Positions 38,727-48,022 of a stretch of DNA of 64,000 bases are shown piece after piece. The stretch is from Prochlorococcus sp. AG-388-A04 (GTDB lineage: Bacteria; Cyanobacteriota; Cyanobacteriia; PCC-6307; Cyanobiaceae): NCBI GenBank assembly GCA_003279935.1, contig QCGL01000001.1, forward strand, positions 1 through 64,000. The letters are read 5' to 3'. The notes below the pieces were generated by a model, which saw only the letters and a program-made list of their open reading frames with translations, was not told the DNA's origin and ran no database searches. A program made the position numbers and the translations under genes. Position 1 is the stretch's first letter. Each line of letters starts with the position of its first letter.

Positions 38727-39896
38727 ATGAACGTAATTCAGGAAATAAATAAAGTCAATGATAAATTTGCTACTGAAGGAAGCAAACTTAGAATTGAAAA
38801 AAGAGGTGAGAAATTAAACATTAGAGGTTCACTACCTTCAAAAAATAATAAAAATGACTTTATGGTTCAACGAATATCTCTTGGACTCAAAGCTGATTTT
38901 AATGGCTTAGAAGAAGCCAAGAAAAAATTACAATTGATAAATTTGCAATTAGAGTTAAATCAATTTGATTGGATCAATTGGGTAAAAAATTCTGATAAAA
39001 AGGAAATAAAAGAAGAATTTAAATTTTTAACTAGACTTAATGATTTTGAGAAATATTTTTTTAGGGAGAATAAAAACGAATACTTAACAAGCACTCGAAA
39101 AACAACTTGGAGAAGCTCTTATAAGCCCTACATTAATAGAATGATATCCATCCAAAAGGATACGAATACTGAAAATTTAGATAATATTTTTACAACCACA
39201 TTAAAAACTTATAAAGAAGGGAGCAGAAGCAGAAAACAATGTGCGACTTCCCTTAGTGTTTTGGCAAAATTTTTAGAACATAAACTTCCTGAAGATTGGA
39301 AATTAATGGCTAAAGGATATGGACTAAATAAAGCAAGCTTTAGGGATCTTCCTACTGACGAGATAATTGAAAATCTATGGGCAAACATCCCAAATAAATC
39401 ATGGAAATATGTTTTCGGGCTTATGGCTACATATGGGTTAAGAAATCATGAAGTCTTTTTTTGTGACTTAAGCTCCTTAACTAATTCTGGAGACAAAATC
39501 ATTAGAGTTTTGCCTACTACAAAAACAGGCGAACATCAGGTTTGGCCTTTTCATCCTAAATGGATAGATAAATTTGAACTTTGTAAATTAGGCAAAGATC
39601 CAGAATTACTTCCAAACATCAATAAAGATCTTAGAGTTACAACTTTGCAAAATATTGGAAAAAAAATAACTGATCAATTTAAACGATATTCAATTAAAAT
39701 CAAACCTTATGACCTAAGACATGCTTGGGCAGTTAGGACGATTTTCTATGATCTACCTGATACAGTTGCCGCAAGAATGATGGGACATTCCGTCAGCCTA
39801 CATACTCAAACGTACCATCACTGGATAACAAAACGAGATCAACAACAAGCTGTTAATAATGCACTTTCAAAATATAAAAAACGTGAAGTTTTTTAA
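38727..39896 (+). CDS. Tyrosine site-specific recombinase (orphan integrase)
   Basis: 389 aa. The N-terminal Arm-type DNA-binding domain covers ~20-80 (RGSLPSKN, QRISLGLKAD), the core-binding SAM-like domain ~100-200, and the catalytic domain ~205-389. Catalytic residues are Arg239 (TYGLRNHE), Lys266 (TTKTGEHQV), Arg331 (YDLRHAW), His354 (MMGHS) and nucleophile Tyr363 (TQTYHHW). The box II His is Tyr328. No other mobile-element gene, tRNA or obvious att repeat lies nearby. Base composition resembles its neighbours. It may be a domesticated core recombinase. Confidence 0.9.
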   Translation: MNVIQEINKVNDKFATEGSKLRIEKRGEKLNIRGSLPSKNNKNDFMVQRISLGLKADFNGLEEAKKKLQLINLQLELNQFDWINWVKNSDKKEIKEEFKFLTRLNDFEKYFFRENKNEYLTSTRKTTWRSSYKPYINRMISIQKDTNTENLDNIFTTTLKTYKEGSRSRKQCATSLSVLAKFLEHKLPEDWKLMAKGYGLNKASFRDLPTDEIIENLWANIPNKSWKYVFGLMATYGLRNHEVFFCDLSSLTNSGDKIIRVLPTTKTGEHQVWPFHPKWIDKFELCKLGKDPELLPNINKDLRVTTLQNIGKKITDQFKRYSIKIKPYDLRHAWAVRTIFYDLPDTVAARMMGHSVSLHTQTYHHWITKRDQQQAVNNALSKYKKREVF

Positions 39897-39924
39897 TCAC
39901 TATAATCTGAGTAAAAGTTATTTT

Positions 39925-40620
39925 ATGGCTGATGAGACACAACCCTCTTCAAAGAATTTAACTAGTCTTGATATTCAGGCTAAAGAACTTGGGATAGGGG
40001 GAAATTTATCTCCTGAAACAGATGAGAGTCTTTATAAAAAAAGAATGCAAAAAAGAAAAGAAGTGCAATCAAAGAGATTACGAGTAAGGAAAACAAAAAA
40101 AGGTTTATTAATTGTTTTTACAGGAAATGGGAAAGGGAAAACAACTGCCTCTTTAGGAATGGCGTTAAGAACTATTGGACATGGTCATAAAGTGGCAATT
40201 ATTCAATTTATTAAAGGTGGTTGGACTACTGGTGAAGAAAAAGCTCTTAAAAATTTATCATCAAATATTTCATGGCATGCATTAGGTGAGGGATTTACTT
40301 GGGAAACACAAGATAGAGTAAGGGATGAAGAATTAGTTAAAGAAGCTTGGCAAGTTGCTAAGAGATTCATCAAAGATGAATCATATAAACTTATAATTCT
40401 TGATGAAATAAATATCGCAACTAAACTTGGATACCTTTCTCCAGAAGAAATAATTAAGTTTATAAAAAGTCTGAATAATAGAAAAAATCACATAGTTTTA
40501 ACAGGAAGAGGAGCTTCCGAATCAATCATTAATCAAGCTGATCTGGTAACAGAGATGAAATTAATTAGGCATCCTTTTAAAGAACAGGGAATAAAAGCTC
40601 AAGAGTGTGTAGAGTATTAG
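39925..40620 (+). CDS. cobO: Cob(I)yrinic acid a,c-diamide adenosyltransferase
   Basis: CobA/CobO/BtuR family enzyme that adds the 5'-deoxyadenosyl group to cobalt during B12 synthesis. The P-loop GNGKGKTTASLGMALR is diagnostic, followed by FIKGGWTTGEEKAL and ILDEINIATKLGYL. I start at ATG 39925 (MADETQPSSKN, 231 aa). The track start at 39859 would overlap the recombinase by 38 bases. A ~60-residue charged N-terminal leader precedes the P-loop. cobK later in the window belongs to the same pathway. Confidence 0.94.
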   Translation: MADETQPSSKNLTSLDIQAKELGIGGNLSPETDESLYKKRMQKRKEVQSKRLRVRKTKKGLLIVFTGNGKGKTTASLGMALRTIGHGHKVAIIQFIKGGWTTGEEKALKNLSSNISWHALGEGFTWETQDRVRDEELVKEAWQVAKRFIKDESYKLIILDEINIATKLGYLSPEEIIKFIKSLNNRKNHIVLTGRGASESIINQADLVTEMKLIRHPFKEQGIKAQECVEY

Positions 40621-40749
40621 AATTTTAGTGGAGTTTTAATTTGTTTTTCTGTTTTTCGATTGAGAATTGTTTAAAGACGCAAGCATTATTATCCTAAAAA
40701 AGAAATTCTGTATATTTACTTGCTAAGGTCATAAAAGTATGATTATTGA

Positions 40750-41454
40750 ATGACTTACAAAAGAGTACTTTTAAAGCTTAGTGGTGAAGCACTAATGGGA
40801 GATAAACCGTACGGTATAGACCCTGCGATAGTTCAATCAATAGCTGAAGATGTTGAGAAAGTAATCGCAAATAAAGTTCAACTTGCAATAGTTGTTGGGG
40901 GCGGCAACATATTTAGAGGACTAAAAGGTTCTGCTGATGGTATGGACAGAGCTACAGCTGACTATGTAGGAATGTTAGCAACAGTGATGAATGCTATTTC
41001 CCTCCAAGATGGATTAGAAAGAGTTGGAGTTGAAACTAGAGTACAAACAGCGATAGAGATGCAAGAAATTGCCGAACCTTATATTAGAAGAAGAGCAATG
41101 AGACATTTAGAGAAAGGAAGAGTTGTAGTTTTTGGAGGTGGTTGTGGAAATCCATTTTTTACTACAGATACTACTGCTGCTTTGAGAGCCGCAGAAATAA
41201 ATGCTGAAGTTGTTATGAAGGCGACAAAAGTTGACGGAGTTTATGATCGTGATCCCAATAAATTTAAAGAAGCAAAAAAGTACTCCTCTCTCACATATCA
41301 ACAAGTTCTTAGTGATGAAATCGCTGTGATGGACAGCACTGCTATTGCTCTATGTAAAGATAATAATATTCCAATTATGGTTTTTGATATTTTTAAAAAA
41401 GGAAATATCTCCAGAGCTGTTGCCGGAGAGTCTATAGGCTCTTTAATAAGTTAA
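40750..41454 (+). CDS. pyrH: Uridylate kinase
   Basis: Bacterial hexameric UMP kinase of the amino-acid kinase fold. It begins [15 protein letters not shown], then [29 protein letters not shown] (NTP site) and [12 protein letters not shown]. Length 234 aa is normal. It lies 28 bases before frr, the usual pyrH-frr pair of bacteria. Confidence 0.98.
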   Translation: MTYKRVLLKLSGEALMGDKPYGIDPAIVQSIAEDVEKVIANKVQLAIVVGGGNIFRGLKGSADGMDRATADYVGMLATVMNAISLQDGLERVGVETRVQTAIEMQEIAEPYIRRRAMRHLEKGRVVVFGGGCGNPFFTTDTTAALRAAEINAEVVMKATKVDGVYDRDPNKFKEAKKYSSLTYQQVLSDEIAVMDSTAIALCKDNNIPIMVFDIFKKGNISRAVAGESIGSLIS

Positions 41455-41482
41455 AACTTATTTAAGTTAATTATTTCTAATT

Positions 41483-42031
41483 ATGAAAGAACAAGAAATT
41501 CAATCGAGCATGAACAAAAGTGTTGAAGCCACTCAAAGAAACTTTAATACTATTAGGACTGGGAGGGCTAACGCATCATTATTAGACAGAATTAGTGTTG
41601 AGTATTATGGAGCAGAAACCCCAATTAAATCACTTGCCTCAATATCAACTATAGATTCACAAACAATTTCAATACAACCATTTGATATTTCTTCCCTACA
41701 AACTATTGAAAAAGCAATCTCAGTTAGTGATTTAGGTATCACCCCCAACAATGATGGGAAGGTCATAAGAATAAATGTCCCACCATTAACTGAAGAAAGA
41801 AGAAAAGAGTTTTGCAAGTTAGCTTCTAAATACGCAGAGGAAGGTAAAGTAGCGCTAAGAAATATTAGAAGAGATGCTGTTGACAAAGAGAAAAAAGATG
41901 AGAAAGAAGGTTTAATATCAAAAGATGTATCAAGAGATAATCAATTAGAGATACAAAAATTTACTGACAAATATATTTCTTTAATAGAAACTAAATTATC
42001 TGAAAAGGAGAAAGAAATTCTAAAAGTTTGA
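41483..42031 (+). CDS. frr: Ribosome recycling factor
   Basis: 182-aa tRNA-mimic that splits post-termination ribosomes with EF-G. It has the conserved [21 protein letters not shown] and [33 protein letters not shown], with a three-helix bundle tail. Its TGA overlaps the TTG start of the next gene, suggesting coupling. Confidence 0.98.
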   Translation: MKEQEIQSSMNKSVEATQRNFNTIRTGRANASLLDRISVEYYGAETPIKSLASISTIDSQTISIQPFDISSLQTIEKAISVSDLGITPNNDGKVIRINVPPLTEERRKEFCKLASKYAEEGKVALRNIRRDAVDKEKKDEKEGLISKDVSRDNQLEIQKFTDKYISLIETKLSEKEKEILKV

Positions 42032-43161
42032 AGGAATTCGACATTATAATTATTGGAGGAGGTCTCTCAGGATCTTCTACAGCACTTAACTTATCAAAAA
42101 AAGGCTATTCAGTTTTAATTATAGAGAAGGAGGCATCAGGAAATATAAAGCCCTGCGCAGGAGGGATGGCATCCTCAATGAAAAAATATCTCCCATTAGA
42201 TATAGATGAATCAATAGAATCTAAAATTAGGAAGGTTGAATTCAGATGGGAGTCATCTGATAATGTTGTTGCCGACCTTAGTGGTGAATCACCTTTTTGG
42301 ATAATTAGAAGAGAAAAATTAGATAAATTATTACTTGATGAAGCTATAAAATATGGAGGTGAGATACTAAGACCAGTACATGTCGAAAAAATAACGCAGC
42401 AAAATAAGACTTGGATAATAAAATGCAGCAATAAAGTTACATATAAATCTAAATTTCTTGTTATTGCCGACGGTTCACAATCTAAATGGGCTGAATATTT
42501 CAACTTAGGTCCAAGAAAGCCAAAATTTGCTAATACTATCGCCTTGAGGCTAAAAGGATTTGGGAATATTCCTAAAGATTCAGTTAGATTTGAGTTTGGA
42601 TTTGTTAAGTATGGATTTGCTTGGGCATTTCCATTAAAAGACAGTGTTAATATTGGCTTAGGCACTTTTATAAATAATAAACTTCTAGAAAATAAAGATC
42701 TCAATAATAAAGTAATAAAAAGTTTCGGATTTGAAGATTTATCTTTTAAGGTGGTTCATAAAAAACTAAGAATTTGGAATGGTCTAAACAAGCTTAATGG
42801 AGATAGGGTGATTGCTGTAGGGGATGCAGCATCACTTTGCGATCCGTTTTTGGCCGAAGGTATTAGACCTTCACTAATTAGTAGTTATTTTGCTGCAGAA
42901 AGTATTGACCACTGTTTGTCCAGAAATAATAATGATTTAAATAATTATTCAACAAACATTAATAATGAATGGGGAAAATCAATGGCATGGGGAAAGAGAA
43001 TTGCTCAAATCTTTTATAGATTCCCAAGAACTGGCTATCAATTAGGTATCAAAAGGAAAACAGCACCTCAACGTATTGCTCAAATATTATCTGGTCAAAT
43101 GAATTATGAAGACATTGCAATGAGAGTTATAAAGAGACTTCTAACCAAAAGCAAAGATTAA
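42028..43161 (+). CDS. Geranylgeranyl-reductase-family flavoprotein
   Basis: FAD-dependent oxidoreductase of 377 aa related to ChlP/digeranylgeranyl-glycerophospholipid reductase. The N-terminal FAD loop is [12 protein letters not shown], then CAGGMA, and the second FAD motif is [22 protein letters not shown]. The C-terminus lacks the length of true ChlP (~450 aa). It probably reduces a prenyl or polyene group, but the substrate is unknown. The start is TTG, overlapping the frr stop by 4 bases. Confidence 0.85.
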   Translation: MKEFDIIIIGGGLSGSSTALNLSKKGYSVLIIEKEASGNIKPCAGGMASSMKKYLPLDIDESIESKIRKVEFRWESSDNVVADLSGESPFWIIRREKLDKLLLDEAIKYGGEILRPVHVEKITQQNKTWIIKCSNKVTYKSKFLVIADGSQSKWAEYFNLGPRKPKFANTIALRLKGFGNIPKDSVRFEFGFVKYGFAWAFPLKDSVNIGLGTFINNKLLENKDLNNKVIKSFGFEDLSFKVVHKKLRIWNGLNKLNGDRVIAVGDAASLCDPFLAEGIRPSLISSYFAAESIDHCLSRNNNDLNNYSTNINNEWGKSMAWGKRIAQIFYRFPRTGYQLGIKRKTAPQRIAQILSGQMNYEDIAMRVIKRLLTKSKD

Positions 43162-43186
43162 TTTTATGTTTTAATAAAAATTAAAT

Positions 43187-44188
43187 CTAAGTTGTAGAAA
43201 TTAATTTTTGATTATTAATTTCTGAAAGTCTTTTTAATAACAACTCTTCTAATTCTTCTATTGCTTTGCTGAAGCCTGTTATTCCTTCACTAAGCTTTTC
43301 ACTTGCCATTTGATCCTCTAACATACTTAATCTAAAGTCTTTCTCATCAAAATAATAATCAATAGAACTATTGGATTGAGTATCTTCATCTAATTTTTTA
43401 ATTAATTCACCTTCCTCTCTATTAAGTTCGTCTAAAAATTTTGGAGCAATCGTTAGAAGGTCACATCCTGCTAATTCTTTTATTTCATCTATATTTCTAA
43501 AGCTTGCACCCATTACTTCAGTTTTAAATCCTTTTTCTTTAAAATAATTATAGATTTTGGTTACGGATATAACTCCTGGATCTTCACACCCTGCAAAGTT
43601 ATCTTTGCCAGTTTTTGCTTTATGCCAATCCAATATTCGCCCCACGAAAGGCGAGATTAAGGTTATTTTTGCATTAGCACAAGCTACAGCTTGGCAGAAG
43701 TTAAAAAGTAAAGTTAAATTGCATTTAATACCTTCTTTTTCCAATATTTCAGCTGCCTTAATTCCTTCCCAAGTTGAAGCGATCTTAATCAATATTCTTT
43801 CTTTATCTATTCCAAAACTTTTATAGTGATCTATTAACTTTCTGGCTTTTGTAACTGTTGCTTCAGTATCAAAACTTAGTCTTGCATCAACTTCTGTAGA
43901 TACTCTTCCAGAAATAAGATTAAGAATCTCCTTGCCAAAAAATACTGAAACCTGATCTATAGTCTCTTTAATTAATTCACTTTCAGAAAAGCCATTAGGT
44001 AGGGATTTTCTTGAGCATTCCAAAGCTTGATCTATTAATTTTATGTACTCAGGATTCTTAGCCGCAGCCAATATTAGTGATGGATTTGTAGTAGCATCTC
44101 TAGGTTGAAACTTTTTAATCGCCTCTAAATCTCCAGTATCAGCAACAACAACAGTAATAGAAGATAATTGTTCTAAAATCGATTTCAT
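43187..44188 (-). CDS. tal: Transaldolase
   Basis: Pentose phosphate/Calvin cycle interface enzyme exchanging dihydroxyacetone units. I take ATG 44188 ([20 protein letters not shown], 333 aa), matching the family N-terminus, over the upstream TTG of the track. Asp20 region [11 protein letters not shown] and [10 protein letters not shown] precede the Schiff-base Lys135 in [12 protein letters not shown]. The C-terminal ~30 residues form a helix, typical of TalB class. In picocyanobacteria it supports night-time NADPH generation, and cyanophages carry their own copies. Confidence 0.96.
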   Translation of the reverse strand: MKSILEQLSSITVVVADTGDLEAIKKFQPRDATTNPSLILAAAKNPEYIKLIDQALECSRKSLPNGFSESELIKETIDQVSVFFGKEILNLISGRVSTEVDARLSFDTEATVTKARKLIDHYKSFGIDKERILIKIASTWEGIKAAEILEKEGIKCNLTLLFNFCQAVACANAKITLISPFVGRILDWHKAKTGKDNFAGCEDPGVISVTKIYNYFKEKGFKTEVMGASFRNIDEIKELAGCDLLTIAPKFLDELNREEGELIKKLDEDTQSNSSIDYYFDEKDFRLSMLEDQMASEKLSEGITGFSKAIEELEELLLKRLSEINNQKLISTT

Positions 44189-44278
44189 TTCTAGATAACC
44201 ATATATTTTATAAGATAGCTTCAATTTCAAATGAAATCATTAAATTAATGAACTAATTAACTAAAAACCAGAATAATT

Positions 44279-46030
44279 TCAGGGTTTTTTAACAATTTTG
44301 ATATTTTCTTCAATTTGGGGCGGTATTTTTTCAATAACAATTAAACTTTCGATAATTTCTTTTGCGATTGGCACTGCAACCGTTGAACCATAAGCGTATG
44401 CTTTCGAGGGTTCGTCAATAACAACAAGCACAACATACTTTGGATTATTTACAGGAAAAGAAGCTACAAAACTACAAACCTTTTTATTAGTATATCTTCC
44501 ATTAACTGCCTTTTGAGAAGTTCCAGTTTTCCCTCCAATTCTATATCCATCAATTTTCGCTCCTTTTCCACTGCCATTCTCAACAACACTTTCCATCCAT
44601 TTAAGAACGGTTTTTGATACCTCTTTAGAAAAGATTTCTTTTGGCGAATTATTGTTAAGGTGAGCTTTAAAATTTAAAGTAACATGAGGGATTATTTCAA
44701 TTCCCCCATTAGCTAGAACAGCGTGAAGTTGAGCTAATTTTAAAGGAGAAATAGAAAAACCCTTTCCAAAAGATGCTACTGCTGGCTCAATAGAATGATT
44801 AACAAATATATCTTTTGACTTTAATTGACCAGCAGTAGATTCAAATAAATCAGTCTCCAAACGTTTATTAATCCCTAGTTTATTCATCCAATTCCAATAA
44901 GTTTTAGGCGGCAAATTTTGCATTATTTTTACCATCCCCACATTACTTGAAACTTGTAAAACTTTTGGATAATCAATATAGCCATTTCCTTTTTTGTCCC
45001 AATTTGAAAGGCTCCATCCTCCAACCTTAACCTTCCCACTATCTTCAACTAAACCATCTTTTTGGATTACTTTTTCTTCTAATGCCAAGGCTAGATTTAA
45101 TGGTTTGAAAGTCGAACCAGGCTCGAATAAATCTTGCGAATACCAACCTCTAAAGACTTCGGAATCATAATCCCAATATTTGTTTGGATCATAAGATGGG
45201 ATTGATGCAAGTGATAAGATCTCTCCATTATTTACATTCATTACTATCGCAAAGCCTTTCTTAGCGTTCCACTTCATTACTTGTTTACTTAGAGCTTTAA
45301 AAGTAGTTTTTTGTAATCTTGAATCTATTGTTAAACCTAAACTCTCGTAGTCATTAATAAAATCTCTTGGACCCGAATTATCTGGGAGAGGTGTTCCATC
45401 TCCTCCTTTCTTAATCAAATTACTTTTGTTAAGTACTTTAATTTGATTATCTAAATGCAGTTCTAAACCAGCTGAACCTTTATTCTCATAATTAACAAAA
45501 CCAATAAGATTTGAATACAAATTACGTTGAGGATAATATCTTTGAGAATATTTAATGAGATCCAAACCACTAATATGAAGGTTCTTGATCTTTTTTGCTT
45601 GATTCTCTGTTATTTCATCCAGCAATTCAATTCCTAACATTTTATTTTCAAACTTTGATAGAAGAAATTCATCTTTTACGTTTAAAATTGGAATCAATTT
45701 ATTAACAACTTCATCAATAGTTCTTACTCTACTAGTTGAATCTCCAGGGAAGTTAAAGTATTTAGGATGAGCCCATAATCTGTAGAGAGGTTTATCATAG
45801 GCAATCAATCTATTATTTCTATCTACTATTGATCTTCTCTTATTTAAAGAACTAATCTTGGTGAATTGTATTAATCTCGCTTTTTTTTGTAAGTCAGAGG
45901 CACTAAAAACTTGTAAATTTACCAGCCTTCCATATAGTCCAAAAATTAATAGCAAACAAAAAATATAAGTGACTTTAAACCTTCGAGCTTTGAGAGGTAC
46001 CAAATGAATAATTTTCTTATTTTTTTTCAT
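44279..46030 (-). CDS. ftsI: Penicillin-binding protein, FtsI/PBP3-like transpeptidase
   Basis: Class B PBP that cross-links septal peptidoglycan. It has a short basic N-terminus, then one TM helix (YIFCLLLIFGLYGRLVNLQVF, ~24-44), a PBP dimerisation domain and the transpeptidase domain. Active-site motifs are SxxK in EPGSTFKPLN, SxN in VSSNVGMV and KTG in GGKTGTSQK. Length 583 aa is normal. Its ATG overlaps the stop of a small single-TM protein by 1 base, the position held by ftsL in many bacteria. Confidence 0.95.
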   Translation of the reverse strand: MKKNKKIIHLVPLKARRFKVTYIFCLLLIFGLYGRLVNLQVFSASDLQKKARLIQFTKISSLNKRRSIVDRNNRLIAYDKPLYRLWAHPKYFNFPGDSTSRVRTIDEVVNKLIPILNVKDEFLLSKFENKMLGIELLDEITENQAKKIKNLHISGLDLIKYSQRYYPQRNLYSNLIGFVNYENKGSAGLELHLDNQIKVLNKSNLIKKGGDGTPLPDNSGPRDFINDYESLGLTIDSRLQKTTFKALSKQVMKWNAKKGFAIVMNVNNGEILSLASIPSYDPNKYWDYDSEVFRGWYSQDLFEPGSTFKPLNLALALEEKVIQKDGLVEDSGKVKVGGWSLSNWDKKGNGYIDYPKVLQVSSNVGMVKIMQNLPPKTYWNWMNKLGINKRLETDLFESTAGQLKSKDIFVNHSIEPAVASFGKGFSISPLKLAQLHAVLANGGIEIIPHVTLNFKAHLNNNSPKEIFSKEVSKTVLKWMESVVENGSGKGAKIDGYRIGGKTGTSQKAVNGRYTNKKVCSFVASFPVNNPKYVVLVVIDEPSKAYAYGSTVAVPIAKEIIESLIVIEKIPPQIEENIKIVKKP

Positions 46031-46461
46031 TAATATCCTTTTTTATATTTACTGTCTTTTAATCCATCTTTAATAAATTTTATTTTTTTATTTAAATTAT
46101 TTCTCTTATTTTGAGTAATTTGCTTATCAAGATAAATTAAATCTTTTGGAGTTGTTTTTTTTAAAGTATTAAGAGACTCAATTTCATTAATAAAAAATTC
46201 TTCAGTCTTAGAAATATAATCAATAAGATTATTATTATTTGCTCTTGTTTTGATTAAATTTATATATATGCTTGTCCATTTTCTTTGACTATTGAAAGAA
46301 AGAAAAGATAATATAAAAATCAAAATTAATAAAGATATATTTACGCTGTCAAATATTCTATGAATAAATTTTAGATTAAATAATTTTATTTTTTTTAAAG
46401 TTATTTTATTACCATCATGAAGGTTATACTTTAAAGAATTTTCATTCTTATTTATATTCAT
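46030..46461 (-). CDS. Small bitopic membrane protein upstream of ftsI, FtsL candidate
   Basis: 143 aa with a basic cytoplasmic N-terminus (~1-37), one strong TM helix (VNISLLILIFILSFLSF, ~40-56), then a ~85-residue Lys/Asn-rich helical tail likely to form a coiled coil. This topology (short N-in, TM, short periplasmic coiled coil) and the position directly upstream of ftsI with overlapping stop/start are those of FtsL. Sequence similarity to named FtsL is not obvious, which is normal for this fast-evolving protein. The FtsL assignment is an inference. Confidence 0.75.
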   Translation of the reverse strand: MNINKNENSLKYNLHDGNKITLKKIKLFNLKFIHRIFDSVNISLLILIFILSFLSFNSQRKWTSIYINLIKTRANNNNLIDYISKTEEFFINEIESLNTLKKTTPKDLIYLDKQITQNKRNNLNKKIKFIKDGLKDSKYKKGY

Positions 46462-46546
46462 CTCTTAGTAATATTATAAATATAAAAAGTGTTATAAATC
46501 AAATAAACATTTTTTAAATTAATTCGCAAGCAATATAGCTAAATCT

Positions 46547-47905
46547 TTATGTTCTCAACAGAAACAAATTCAAAAAAGTCATCCCATTCCACAAAGAATG
46601 CATAATAACAGAAGAGGCTAATCTACCTGATATAAGCCTAGTAGTTCCCAGTCCTATACCCAAGGTAAACAATGGGATCATTTCACCGATACTCAAATGC
46701 GCCAGGGCAAAAATAAAAGCAGAGATAGTGATACCTAAAATTATTCCAAATTCTCTTGATAAAATTGGTAGTAAAACGCCTCTAAAAATAACCTCCTCAA
46801 ATATTGGAGCTAAAAATGTAGTTGTTAAAAATAAAAGAACAAATGAAACATAATTATTACTATTTAAAACGATCTCAAGTAGAGGATTACTCCCATTTTG
46901 ATTATCAACTAAAAGATTCATAATTAATGACACCAGCAAAACAAAAGGGATTATCATTAAAAACCCTTTGAATCCCTGAAAAAAAGAATCTTTTATCGGT
47001 AAGAAATTGAATTGAAAATAATCTTTTTTTAAAATAATTTTTTTTTCAAAAGATTTTATTTGATAATAAATTATCAATAGAGGGGGTAATGCCATAAATA
47101 GATAGCCAAAAAATATTTTTAATGATTGTGTCAATTCGATTGATAAATTAGAGGCTACTGATTCAACTAAGGTGATTGAAAATAATGGCGAAATGACTTC
47201 TCCTAAAACGACAAATCCTCCCGATATCAACAAAACCATATCTAACAAATCTAAATTTAAGGGTTTAAATTCTTTCCATTCAATTTTTCTTGAAGCTAAA
47301 ACACTCCATAATGTCCTCAGAACTAGTAAAGAGCCAAAGACTATTGTTAAAAGAGGTAATAATCTAATAGCTATTATTTTTAAAAACATTTTTTTTGAAA
47401 GTGTATTTGTTATTAATTGACTCTCATCAAAAGAAAATCTTTTGCTCAACAAATGGTAAAGAAATCTATCCTCGTTAAATAACTCTAGTAAATTAACATT
47501 AGGTTTATATGAATTATCTAGATTACTTTTACTTAAATTTTCTACTACCAATTTATAATTTTTATTATCAAAGTTATTAAGATACTCTTTATTATTGTTT
47601 ATCTGATTATTCGTGGAAGAAATTAGCCATATAAATTGATTCCTTTCTGTTAATTCATCAAAAGAAATCTCAGAAAGAGAATTATTAATATCCTCAATGG
47701 GATCGTTAATAATAAGGAGGTTTCTTAAATTAATTGGTATTGCAGGCAAAGCTAATTCTGCAATTTCTTTTTCTTTTTGACTAATATCAAAGCTAACCGA
47801 TGGTCGACTGAGACTATCTCGAAGCCCTTGTTGCCACACAAAAAAAGTTATAATTAGAGAAATAAAAGCTAAAAATAGTTTTGTCTTAGAAATATTTTTA
47901 TTCAT
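46547..47905 (-). CDS. CPBP-family intramembrane metalloprotease
   Basis: 452 aa, multi-pass. The CAAX protease/bacteriocin-processing (Abi) signatures are near the C-terminus: EEVIFRG (EExxxR), FALAHLSIG (FxxxH) and HSLWNGMTF (HxxxN). An N-terminal TM anchor (TKLFLAFISLIITFFVWQQG) is followed by a ~150-residue soluble segment unusual in length, then about eight helices. In cyanobacteria and plants relatives act on membrane proteins or photosystem biogenesis. The substrate is unknown. Confidence 0.88.
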   Translation of the reverse strand: MNKNISKTKLFLAFISLIITFFVWQQGLRDSLSRPSVSFDISQKEKEIAELALPAIPINLRNLLIINDPIEDINNSLSEISFDELTERNQFIWLISSTNNQINNNKEYLNNFDNKNYKLVVENLSKSNLDNSYKPNVNLLELFNEDRFLYHLLSKRFSFDESQLITNTLSKKMFLKIIAIRLLPLLTIVFGSLLVLRTLWSVLASRKIEWKEFKPLNLDLLDMVLLISGGFVVLGEVISPLFSITLVESVASNLSIELTQSLKIFFGYLFMALPPLLIIYYQIKSFEKKIILKKDYFQFNFLPIKDSFFQGFKGFLMIIPFVLLVSLIMNLLVDNQNGSNPLLEIVLNSNNYVSFVLLFLTTTFLAPIFEEVIFRGVLLPILSREFGIILGITISAFIFALAHLSIGEMIPLFTLGIGLGTTRLISGRLASSVIMHSLWNGMTFLNLFLLRT

Positions 47906-48022
47906 GTAATTAATAATAAAATATAAAACTTAATTTAGTTTTCATTGAAATTCCTAATAATCATATATCTATTTTTATCACGCCATGAGATGATTAAATT
48001 ACTATAATTTAAAATTTATATA

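Noticed and set aside
38662-39900. Genomic island or prophage around the recombinase
   Set aside because: Neighbours (hemH, cobO, pyrH) are core genes, no tRNA or direct repeats flank it, and composition does not change.
42105-42704. 199-aa antisense ORF in the reductase gene
   Set aside because: Shadow of the flavoprotein gene; Ser/Leu/Pro-rich translation typical of antisense frames of AT-rich genes.
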